From positions 1-51,545 of the forward strand of contig CBFGSX010000001.1 in NCBI GenBank assembly GCA_965651535.1: a stretch of DNA of 51,545 nucleotides. The letters run 5' to 3'. Of this stretch, positions 24,130-31,006 are shown in pieces. Made by a program: the position numbers and the translations under genes. The stretch's first letter is position 1. The number at the start of each line of letters is the position of its first letter. This DNA comes from JAQGJA01 sp965651535 (GTDB lineage Bacteria; Pseudomonadota; Alphaproteobacteria; Micavibrionales; SZUA-601). The notes under the pieces are model-generated. The model had not been told where the DNA came from and made no database searches. It saw nothing but the letters and a program-made list of their open reading frames with translations.

Positions 24130-24603
24130 GTTCTTTTGTTTAGTTTTTTCCTCGCCGCCTGCGGGTTTCGTCCCCTGTATCAAAACACGAACACGCTGTC
24201 CGGCGGAGCCACGCCGCTGCAACAGGTCTGGATCGCCAATATTCCCGATCATTCGGGATTGCGGTTGCGTAACGCGCTGACCGACCGCTTCTATCACAGC
24301 GGTGCGCCGCAGGATCCGCGCTATGCGCTCGAGGTCAAGCTCGCCGAGAATCACCGCAACGTCATCATCGACAAGGACGACAGCACCACCCGCCGCCAGC
24401 TTGTGTTGTCGGCAGAGTACCGCCTGCTGGAGCGCGCGACGCGGCGCGTCCTCGACAGCGGGTCGTTGCGCGCGTCTTCGGCCTATAACATTCTGCCCAG
24501 CCAATACACGACGCTGGTTACCGAAGATGCGGCGCGCATGAACGCGCTGAACGATCTGGCCGACAAGATCACTTTGCGTCTGGCGACAATTCTCGAGCAA
24601 TAA
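24124..24603 (+). CDS. lptE: LPS-assembly lipoprotein LptE
   Basis: Outer-membrane lipoprotein that plugs LptD in lipopolysaccharide export. The 159-residue product has a lipoprotein signal MTVLLFSFFLAACGFRPLYQ with lipobox LAAC (Cys13) and the family hallmark GFRPLY, then the alpha/beta LptE domain (IANIPDHSGLRLRNALTDRF, YALEVKLAENHRNVIIDKDD, ASSAYNILPSQYTTLVTEDA). The start ATG lies in a REP-like repeat; a longer frame from 24052 is possible but places the signal peptide internally. It follows leuS as usual, but with a 270-base insertion. holA, often next, is absent. Confidence 0.88.
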   Translation: MTVLLFSFFLAACGFRPLYQNTNTLSGGATPLQQVWIANIPDHSGLRLRNALTDRFYHSGAPQDPRYALEVKLAENHRNVIIDKDDSTTRRQLVLSAEYRLLERATRRVLDSGSLRASSAYNILPSQYTTLVTEDAARMNALNDLADKITLRLATILEQ

Positions 24604-24637
24604 AAAAGCTCCCTTCCTCCGAACGGAGAAAGGGAGC
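24602..24637 (-). terminator. Intrinsic terminator of the chemoreceptor gene
   Basis: On the minus strand GCTCCCTT (24637-24630) and AAGGGAGC (24615-24608) form the main stem with an inner CTCCG/CGGAG, followed by six T (24607-24602). It lies 20 bases after the stop of the minus-strand chemoreceptor. Confidence 0.88.
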
Positions 24638-24657
24638 AGCACAGGGGATGTGCGTTT

Positions 24658-26139
24658 TTACTCCAGCGCTTCGGCGGCTTTTTTCGTGCTGTGCATGGCT
24701 TCGCCCGCCGTTTTGATGGATTTTTCGATCTCGGTCATGCTGGCGCTGATGCTGGAAACGGCTTCGGCGGCGGTCTGCATGTTCGACGACATCTCGCGCG
24801 AGACGGCGGCCTGTTCTTCGACGGCGGCTGCCGTGCCGGTGACGTATTCGCGCACGTTCTCGACCGATTGCTTGATCGTGCCCAGCGACTCCACCACCGC
24901 GCCCGAGATTTCTTGAATCCCGGCGATTTCCTGCCCGATTTTTTCGGTGGCGTCGGCGGCCTGCTTGGCCAGATTCTTGACCTCGCCGGCCACGACGGCG
25001 AAACCTTTTCCGGCTTCGCCCGCGCGCGCGGATTCGATCGTCGCGTTAAGCGACAGCAAATTGATCTGGCTGGCTATGTTCTGGATCAGATCGACAATGC
25101 TGGTCATGGCCTGCGCGGTCGCGGTCAGGCGCGCCGTGTCGGCCTCGGCGCCCTTGGCCTGTTCAAAGGCCTTTTCGGTGGCGTCGCGCGACTTGGTCAT
25201 GCTGGCGGAGATTTCCTGCACCGACGCGTTTAATTCCTCGGCGCCGCTGGCGACCATCTGCACATTGGCCGAGGTCTGCACGGCGGCCGCGGCGGCAGAG
25301 GATGATTGCTGCGACGCGTTGTTCAAAGCCTTGTCAATTTCGGCCAGCGAATGCTTGACCGTGTTGACCAAAGTCGCCTGTTTCGTGATATCGGTGGCGT
25401 ATTTGACGACTTTATACGGCTTGCCGCTGGGATCGAAAATCGGATTATAGCTGGCCTGGATCCAGATTTCCTTGCCGCCCTTGCCGAAGCGCTTGTATTG
25501 CGCGGCCTGATATTCGCCGCGCGCCAGCGACTCCCAGAATTTTTTGTACTCGACGCTGTTCTTGTAATCCGGCTCGACGAACAGCGAATGGTGCTTGCCC
25601 TTGATCTCGTCCAAACTATAACCGACGGCACCGCAGAAATTTTCATTCGCGCCCAGGATGTTTCCCTGAAGATCGAACTCGATCACGGCCTGCGATTTCT
25701 TGATGGCGTTGAGCTGCCCTTGGAAATCGGCGGTCTGGAGCTTTTGTTTCGTCGTTTCTGTGGCGTATTTGACGACTTTGAAAGGCTTGCCGTCCTTGCC
25801 GAAAATCGGGTTATAGCTGGCCTGAATCCAGATTTCCTTGCCGCCCCTGCCATAGCGCTTGTATTCGGCGGTTTGGAATTCACCACGCGCCAAAGCCTCC
25901 CAGAATTGTCGGTATTCCATGCTGTTCTTGTATTCCGGCTCGACGAACAGCGAATGGTGCTTGCCCTTGATCTCGTCGAGCGTATAGCCGACCGTTGCGC
26001 AGAAATTCGGATTGGCGTCCAGAATATTGCCCTGAAGATCGAACTCGATCACGGCCTGCGATTTGTCGAGCGCGGCAAGTTTTGCGCTTAGCTCATGGCT
26101 GCGCGGTCTGGCGCGAACTTTTGTCAGTAACTGCTTCAT
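24658..26139 (-). CDS. Cytoplasmic methyl-accepting chemotaxis protein with two PAS domains
   Basis: Soluble chemoreceptor of 493 residues that should signal to CheA/CheW. Two PAS domains (about 20-130 and 145-255) are near duplicates: each contains KSQAVIEFDLQGNIL, GY(T/S)LDEIKGKHHSLFVEP, FWE(A/S)LARGE and GGKEIWIQASYNPIF. This type usually senses redox or small ligands, often via haem or FAD; cofactor residues are not evident. The signalling hairpin is intact (IASQINLLSLNATIESARAG, AGKGFAVVAGEVKNLAKQAA). No membrane helix and no obvious C-terminal CheR-binding pentapeptide. ATG 26139 has GGGGGA upstream, and a hairpin AAGTC/GACTT lies in the leader. Confidence 0.93.
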   Translation of the reverse strand: MKQLLTKVRARPRSHELSAKLAALDKSQAVIEFDLQGNILDANPNFCATVGYTLDEIKGKHHSLFVEPEYKNSMEYRQFWEALARGEFQTAEYKRYGRGGKEIWIQASYNPIFGKDGKPFKVVKYATETTKQKLQTADFQGQLNAIKKSQAVIEFDLQGNILGANENFCGAVGYSLDEIKGKHHSLFVEPDYKNSVEYKKFWESLARGEYQAAQYKRFGKGGKEIWIQASYNPIFDPSGKPYKVVKYATDITKQATLVNTVKHSLAEIDKALNNASQQSSSAAAAAVQTSANVQMVASGAEELNASVQEISASMTKSRDATEKAFEQAKGAEADTARLTATAQAMTSIVDLIQNIASQINLLSLNATIESARAGEAGKGFAVVAGEVKNLAKQAADATEKIGQEIAGIQEISGAVVESLGTIKQSVENVREYVTGTAAAVEEQAAVSREMSSNMQTAAEAVSSISASMTEIEKSIKTAGEAMHSTKKAAEALE

Positions 26140-26289
26140 GGTTTTCCCCCGTTGGTAAGTCGTGTGACTTCCCGAGGGATACGTGACTCGCCTTGCGGGG
26201 CTGGTTAAAATTTTCAACCGCCGCGTTTGAAACATAAAGCCGTATGCGCGAAACGCGCATTTGCATGGCGGCGTATGTTATTGGACGTT

Positions 26290-28107
26290 CTACTCGTCGC
26301 CGACCTTGAGCGCGGCGATAAAGGCGCTTTGCGGAATTTCGACCTGTCCGAACTGGCGCATCTTTTTCTTGCCTTCTTTTTGCTTGTCCCAAAGTTTGCG
26401 CTTGCGGGTGATGTCGCCGCCATAGCATTTGGCGGTGACGTCCTTTTGGAACGAGCCGATCGTCTCGCGCGCGATGATCTTCGCGCCGAGGGCGGCTTGA
26501 ATGGCGATCTTGAACATCTGTTTCGGAATGAGGTCTTTGAGGCGCTCGCATAAATGCCGCCCGCGGCGCTCGGCCTGGGAGCGGTGGACGATCATGCTCA
26601 GCGCGTCGACCGGTTCGGAATTGACGAGGATCGACATCTTCACCATGTCGCCCTCGCGGTATCCCTCGAGCTGATAGTCAAAGCTGGCATAGCCTTTGGA
26701 GATCGACTTGAGGCGGTCATAGAAATCGAACACCACCTCGTTGAGCGGCAGCATATATTCCAGCACGACGCGCGATCCGGCGTAATTCAGGCTGACCTGT
26801 TCGCCGCGGCGTTCTTCGCACAACTTAAGCAAGCCGCCGACATATTCATCCGGCACGAAGATGGTCGCCTTGATCCACGGCTCTTCGATTTTGTCGATGC
26901 GGCCTTCATCGGGCATATCGGCGGGGTTATACAGCATCGTCTCCTTGCCGTCCGTCGTCGTGACCTTGTAGACGACGCTGGGGGCGGTGGCGATCATGTC
27001 GATATTATATTCGCGTTCGAGACGTTCCTGGATGATCTCCATATGAAGGAGGCCCAGGAATCCGCAACGGAAACCGACCCCCAAAGCCGCTGAGGTCTCC
27101 ATCTCGTAGCTGAACGAGGAATCGTTGAGCGCCAGCTTACCCAAGGATTCGCGCAGCTTTTCCAGCTCGCTGCTATCCACCGGAAACAGCGAACAGAACA
27201 CGACCTGAATGGACGGCTTGAATCCTTCCAGCGCCTGCGCGGTCGGGTTGCGCGTGTGGGTGATGGTATCGCCGACCTTGGTCGACGAAATATCCTTGAC
27301 GGCGGCGGTGACGAAACCCATCTCGCCGGGGCCGAGGCTGTCGGTCAAGAGTTGCTTGGGCGTGAACACGCCGACGCGGTCGACCGTGCCCTTGAATCCC
27401 GTCGCCATGAACGTCACAAGGTCGCCTTTTTTGATCGTGCCTTCCATGACGCGCACGAGGACGACGATACCCAAATACTGATCGTACCAGCTATCGACCA
27501 GCAGCGCCTTGAGCGGCGCGTCGGCGGGCTGCGCTTTGGGCGCGGGCAATCGCGTGACGATCGCTTCGAGCAATTCGGGAATACCCAATCCGGTTTTGGC
27601 GGAAACGGGCACGGCGTCCGACGCGTCCAAGCCGATCACATCCTCGATCTGCGCCTTGACGCGCTCGGGTTCGGCGGCGGGCAGGTCGATCTTGTTCAAT
27701 ACGGGAATGATCTCGTGGTTCTTGTCCAAGGCCTGATAGACATTGGCAAGGGTCTGCGCCTCGACGCCCTGCGACGCATCGACGACGAGGATGGAACCCT
27801 CGCACGCGACCATCGAGCGCGACACCTCATAGGCGAAATCGACATGGCCCGGCGTGTCCATGACATTAAGCTGATAGGTCTTGCCGTCTTTGGCCGTATA
27901 GTTCAGACGGATGGTCTGGGCCTTGATGGTGATGCCGCGTTCGCGCTCGATCTCCATGTTGTCGAGCATCTGCTCTTTTAATTCACGCGCTTCGACGCCG
28001 CCGCAGAATTGGATCAGCCGGTCGGCCAGGGTGGATTTCCCATGGTCGATATGGGCGATAATGGCGAAATTGCGGATCAGGCTCTGATTATTCTTGGGCT
28101 CGGTCAT
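26290..28107 (-). CDS. lepA: Elongation factor 4 (LepA)
   Basis: Ribosome-associated GTPase that affects translocation and initiation under stress. The 605-residue product has G1 IAHIDHGKSTLADR, the switch region ERERGITIKAQTIRLNY, G3 DTPGHVDF, G4 NKIDLPAAEP, G5 SAKTGLGI, and the LepA-specific C-terminal domain (GYREGDMVKMSILVNSEPVD, ending KLWDKQKEGKKKMRQFGQVE). ATG 28107 (MTEPKNNQSLIRNFAIIAH) is preferred to an earlier in-frame ATG at 28128. lepB, often beside it, is not present. Confidence 0.98.
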   Translation of the reverse strand: MTEPKNNQSLIRNFAIIAHIDHGKSTLADRLIQFCGGVEARELKEQMLDNMEIERERGITIKAQTIRLNYTAKDGKTYQLNVMDTPGHVDFAYEVSRSMVACEGSILVVDASQGVEAQTLANVYQALDKNHEIIPVLNKIDLPAAEPERVKAQIEDVIGLDASDAVPVSAKTGLGIPELLEAIVTRLPAPKAQPADAPLKALLVDSWYDQYLGIVVLVRVMEGTIKKGDLVTFMATGFKGTVDRVGVFTPKQLLTDSLGPGEMGFVTAAVKDISSTKVGDTITHTRNPTAQALEGFKPSIQVVFCSLFPVDSSELEKLRESLGKLALNDSSFSYEMETSAALGVGFRCGFLGLLHMEIIQERLEREYNIDMIATAPSVVYKVTTTDGKETMLYNPADMPDEGRIDKIEEPWIKATIFVPDEYVGGLLKLCEERRGEQVSLNYAGSRVVLEYMLPLNEVVFDFYDRLKSISKGYASFDYQLEGYREGDMVKMSILVNSEPVDALSMIVHRSQAERRGRHLCERLKDLIPKQMFKIAIQAALGAKIIARETIGSFQKDVTAKCYGGDITRKRKLWDKQKEGKKKMRQFGQVEIPQSAFIAALKVGDE

Positions 28108-28156
28108 AGGGGCCTTAAGTAAAGGCAATCCCGTCCGAAATCAAGCGATTCCGCCT

Positions 28157-28435
28157 TTAGGCCTCCCTCTCCCCTTGAGGGAGAGGGGCGGGGCGAGGGG
28201 TAAAAAACCACTCCGCCCAGGCGCGGATCAGCACATAGAAAATGACGATGTTGACAAGCGGCAGGATGAACGTGGTCAGCGTCGCGCCGAGGGCCAAGGC
28301 GCCGTCTCCGCGCAGGGCCAGACGGAACCCATCCTCCCACATCCAGCCGCGCCATCCGTCATGAAACAGATACAGCGTGTAAAACGCGGCGCATCCCGCC
28401 AGCGGCAACACATATAATACAACGAACAGCAACAT
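28157..28435 (-). CDS. Small membrane protein (92 aa) with repeat-encoded C-terminus
   Basis: Not recognised. It has two hydrophobic segments (MLLFVVLYVLPLAGCAAFYT, about residues 1-20; LGATLTTFILPLVNIVIFYV, about 49-68) flanking a Trp/Gly-rich loop (HDGWRGWMWEDGF). ATG 28435 is preceded by GGGAGAG; an upstream ATG at 28465 is less likely. The last 15 residues (FTPRPAPLPQGEREA) are encoded by a dispersed CCCTCTCC repeat that supplies the stop codon. It lies 50 bases upstream of lepA in the same direction. Confidence 0.6.
   Translation of the reverse strand: MLLFVVLYVLPLAGCAAFYTLYLFHDGWRGWMWEDGFRLALRGDGALALGATLTTFILPLVNIVIFYVLIRAWAEWFFTPRPAPLPQGEREA
28160..28202. repeat. CCCTCTCCC-type palindrome inside a coding end
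   Basis: GCCTCCCTCTCCCCTTGAGG(GAGAGGGG) forms the core. The minus-strand frame of the small membrane protein runs through it. Confidence 0.7.
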
Positions 28436-28487
28436 CGCTTTCTCTCCCGCAACAACAAAAGCCACCGAGAGCAGAAGCGCTCTGGTG

Positions 28488-28636
28488 ACCGGGAGTTAAG
28501 AACCATCACTTTCGAAATGGCGCGACTTTCTTTAGCCGCGAGGCTTGGACATACAAAGCCGCCTCCCGATCATGGATCGAGAAGCACGTTTCGGCCATAC
28601 TACGCCGCGAAAGTGAGAGGTTCTTAAGCCCCGGGG
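28488..28636. ncRNA. Candidate structured RNA, about 150 nt
   Basis: A long imperfect stem joins 28488-28514 with 28608-28636: TTAAGAACC.TCACTTTCG is repeated as TTAAGAACCTCTCACTTTCG in the complement, extended by CCGGG pairs. Inside, ATGGC (28517-28521) can pair with GCCAT (28594-28598). Two further hairpins follow: GGCTT...AAGCC within GAGG...CCTC (about 28540-28565) and CGATC ATG GATCG (about 28567-28580). Another hairpin (CACCGAGAGC/GCGCTCTGGTG) lies just upstream. There is no open frame. It does not show 4.5S, tmRNA or RNase P signatures; a 6S-like role cannot be judged. Strand unknown. Confidence 0.4.
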
Positions 28637-28709
28637 AATAAGCGGATGCTTGAATTCCCTAAAGGGAAGGATAGGGGAGTTAAGCGCGTATGTCGAGAAA
28701 GAACATATT

Positions 28710-29876
28710 CTAGCGCTTAATGGGTTCTGTTCCCTGGCTTAAAATCGCGAGATAGGACGGATAACTGTAAAGTTTGTGCCGGGATTTTCCGGTGATCTCC
28801 TTCAAGATGCCCATTTCTTCCAGTATGCCGAGCGCGCGCAGGACGGTGGGCAGGGACAGGCCGGTTTTATCTTTAATAAGCGAGGTATTCGAAACGGGCT
28901 TGCGCTGGAAATAGTGATGGACGGTCAAGATCGAGGCGGCCGATTTGTCCGATGCTTCGATGATAGCCCTGTCCTTGTCAAAGAGCCGGATGACGGCTTG
29001 CGCCGTTTCAGTGGCCTGACCGGCTGTTTCGATGACGCCGTTGAGAAAAAACGTTATCCAGGCTTCCCAATCCCCGGTCAGTCGGACGTTCTGGAGATGA
29101 TCGTAATAAAGCTGGCGATTGGATTTAAAATAAAGACTCAAATAGAGCAGAGGCTCTTTCAACATTCCTTCGACACATAGCAAAAAGGTAATAAGAAGAC
29201 GTCCGAGACGTCCGTTCCCGTCTAAAAACGGGTGGATTGTTTCAAATTGCACATGAACGAGGGCGGCTTTTATCAATGCAGGAAGCGTGTTTTTCTCGTC
29301 ATGGATGAATTTTTCAAGTTCGCCCAAGGCTTCCATCACATATTCGGGCGGGGGTGGAACAAAAATGGCGTTTCCCGGACGGTCTCCACCGATCCAGTTC
29401 TGGGATGAACGAAACTCGCCCGGCAGTTTGTGCTTCCCTCTCCCGTCCGCCAACAGGATGGCGTGGATTTCCTTGATGAGTCGCAGGGATAGCGGAAATT
29501 CTTTCAGCCTCTCCAGGCCATGATTCATGGCGGCAACGTAATTCGACACTTCCTGCACGTCATTGACGGGAACACCGGGAGCCTCTTCATTTTCAAAAAG
29601 AAGCAGATCGGAGAAGGAGGATTGCGTTCCTTCGATCTGTGAAGAAAGAAGTGCTTCTTTTCGGACATACATATACAGGAACAAGGAGGGGTCCGGTAAT
29701 ACCATGCTCATGCCGTCGAGACGACCGATCGCCGTATTGGCTTTGTCCAGAAGGGGATAAAGGGAAGCCATATCCAACTCGGGACGAGGCGGAAGATTTG
29801 GCGGGAGATAGGCCGCATAGCTCTCTCCTGCGACGGCGCATCGTAGGAACCGCCCGATACGGGTGTTTTCAGTCAT
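28710..29876 (-). CDS. Fic family protein (putative AMP-transferase) with winged-helix C-terminus
   Basis: Fic enzymes transfer AMP (or other nucleotide moieties) onto hydroxyl groups of target proteins. The 388-residue product has the catalytic motif HPFLDGNGRLGR at 215-226 (His215), the flap region (about 150-180: GGDRPGNAIFVPPPPEYV) and an N-terminal inhibitory helix motif SSQIEG (78-83, Glu82) of the class II type. A winged-helix domain follows near residues 310-385 (VSNTSLIKDKTGLSLPTVLR). The target is unknown. An AT-rich 32-base inverted repeat upstream may be its operator. It lies where pheST often follows rplT. Confidence 0.93.
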   Translation of the reverse strand: MTENTRIGRFLRCAVAGESYAAYLPPNLPPRPELDMASLYPLLDKANTAIGRLDGMSMVLPDPSLFLYMYVRKEALLSSQIEGTQSSFSDLLLFENEEAPGVPVNDVQEVSNYVAAMNHGLERLKEFPLSLRLIKEIHAILLADGRGKHKLPGEFRSSQNWIGGDRPGNAIFVPPPPEYVMEALGELEKFIHDEKNTLPALIKAALVHVQFETIHPFLDGNGRLGRLLITFLLCVEGMLKEPLLYLSLYFKSNRQLYYDHLQNVRLTGDWEAWITFFLNGVIETAGQATETAQAVIRLFDKDRAIIEASDKSAASILTVHHYFQRKPVSNTSLIKDKTGLSLPTVLRALGILEEMGILKEITGKSRHKLYSYPSYLAILSQGTEPIKR

Positions 29877-29886
29877 GGACTTCTCT

Positions 29887-29982
29887 AGTTAAATATTTGT
29901 CGTTTTCTTTATTTATTCTACTGTAACTTACAACAGCTTTAGTTGCAAGAAATTAAATAAAGAAAATAGAAAATATTTAATT
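29887..29982. promoter_or_regulatory. AT-rich long inverted repeat upstream of fic
   Basis: Arms 29887-29918 and 29951-29982 match at about 26 of 32 positions (shared TTAAATATTT and TTTTCTTTATTTA). The centre has TGTAACTTACA, a perfect palindrome. The region is far more AT-rich than the rest of the window. It probably contains the fic promoter and an operator, perhaps for the Fic winged-helix domain. Confidence 0.5.
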
Positions 29983-30030
29983 TAATATTCTTATTATTTT
30001 CAATATTTTAGTGTAAATTCATCAAAATAA

Positions 30031-30057
30031 AACCCCGGCGTTTCCACCGGGGTTTTT
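30031..30057. terminator. Bidirectional intrinsic terminator after rplT
   Basis: AACCCCGG (30031-30038) and CCGGGGTT (30047-30054) form a stem with A-rich 5' and T-rich 3' flanks, so it can work on both strands. It lies 43 bases beyond the rplT stop and separates the ribosomal operon from fic. Confidence 0.88.
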
Positions 30058-30100
30058 GAATTTCTGAGACCCTCGCTTGCGCAAGGGTTACGAGGTGCGG

Positions 30101-30466
30101 TTAAGCCGCTTTCTTGATCTGCGCGGCGGCGGCGTCGAAGACGGCCTTAAAGGCGGCTTCGTCATGCATGGCCAGATCGGCCAGGATTTTGCGATCCAGT
30201 TCGATGCCGGCTTTTTTGACGCCGCCCATGAATTGCGAATAGGTCAGGCCGTGCTCGCGGGCTGCGGCGTTGATGCGCATGATCCACAAGCTGCGGAAAT
30301 CGCCTTTCTTGGCGCGGCGGTCGCGATAGGCGTATTGCAGACCTTTTTCCGTGCGCTGGCGGGCAATGCGATAGCATTTGCTGTGGCGGTTGCGGTGACC
30401 CTTCGAGAGTTTCAGGATCTTTTTATGACGGGCGTGGGCGCGCGGGCCCCCTTTGGTGCGTGCCAT
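30101..30466 (-). CDS. rplT: 50S ribosomal protein L20
   Basis: Binds 23S rRNA early in 50S assembly and usually represses its own operon. The 121-residue product starts MARTKGGPRAHARHKKILKL and has the RNA-binding basic arm and the globular WIMRINAAAREHGLTYSQFM with KAGIELDRKILADLA. It is three bases after rpmI. pheST does not follow. Confidence 0.98.
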   Translation of the reverse strand: MARTKGGPRAHARHKKILKLSKGHRNRHSKCYRIARQRTEKGLQYAYRDRRAKKGDFRSLWIMRINAAAREHGLTYSQFMGGVKKAGIELDRKILADLAMHDEAAFKAVFDAAAAQIKKAA

Positions 30467-30469
30467 GGT

Positions 30470-30727
30470 TTAGGCCTCCACTTGTGCGGTGATTTGGGCG
30501 GCGGGCTTGGCCTTGCGGGCCTTGCGGCGCTTATAGGGCAGGAAGCAGGTCAGGATAACCTTGGCGTCCGACTCGTTGAGAATCGTGGTGCCGCGCGCCT
30601 GGCGCTTCATCTTGGTGGATTTGTTGCGCATCATGTGACGGGTAAAGGCGTTTTTGCTCTTTATCTTGCCGGTGGCCGTCACCTTAAAGCGCTTTTTGGC
30701 AGCGCTTTTGGTTTTCATCTTGGGCAT
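30470..30727 (-). CDS. rpmI: 50S ribosomal protein L35
   Basis: The 85-residue product starts MPKMKTKSAAKKRFKVTATG and includes KSKNAFTRHMMRNKSTKMKR and CFLPYKRRKARKAKP. L35 is usually about 65 residues; this one has an approximately 15-20 residue C-terminal extension ending PAAQITAQVEA. ATG 30727 has AAGGAACG upstream. It is the first gene of the rpmI-rplT operon; infC, which often precedes, is not here. Confidence 0.96.
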   Translation of the reverse strand: MPKMKTKSAAKKRFKVTATGKIKSKNAFTRHMMRNKSTKMKRQARGTTILNESDAKVILTCFLPYKRRKARKAKPAAQITAQVEA

Positions 30728-30839
30728 TTTCGTTCCTTTTTTCAATCGTTTAGCTGATCGAGGCATGCCCGCCCAACGCTTCTTGTATGGGGTGAGAATC
30801 ACCCCTCGCATTGGACTCGCCAGACCAGCGGAGGGCCGT

Positions 30840-30868
30840 TTTATAGCCATAAGCGACGGGAAAGGCAA
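30840..30868 (-). promoter_or_regulatory. Predicted rpmI-rplT promoter
   Basis: On the minus strand -35 TTGCCT (30868-30863), 17-base spacer, -10 TATAAA (30845-30840). The predicted leader of about 105 bases contains a perfect hairpin GGGGTG-ATTCT-CACCCC (about 30807-30789), a possible L20 autoregulatory element. Confidence 0.6.
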
Positions 30869-30883
30869 GGGAAAAGAAGGGTA

Positions 30884-30952
30884 TCCCGGGCTTGACCCGG
30901 GATCCTAGGGGAATCAGCCCCCAAGGACCCCGGCTCGGAGGCCGGGGTGACG
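30884..30952. repeat. Two REP-like palindromes
   Basis: ATCCCGGGCTTGACCCGGGA(TCC) and ACCCCGGCTCGGAGGCCGGG(GTGAC), upstream of the lysozyme-like gene. Confidence 0.75.
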
Positions 30953-31006
30953 GTTTGGGAGGCGGATTCAACCGGTTTTTAACCCCTTACCACATATTAT
31001 GCCAAT

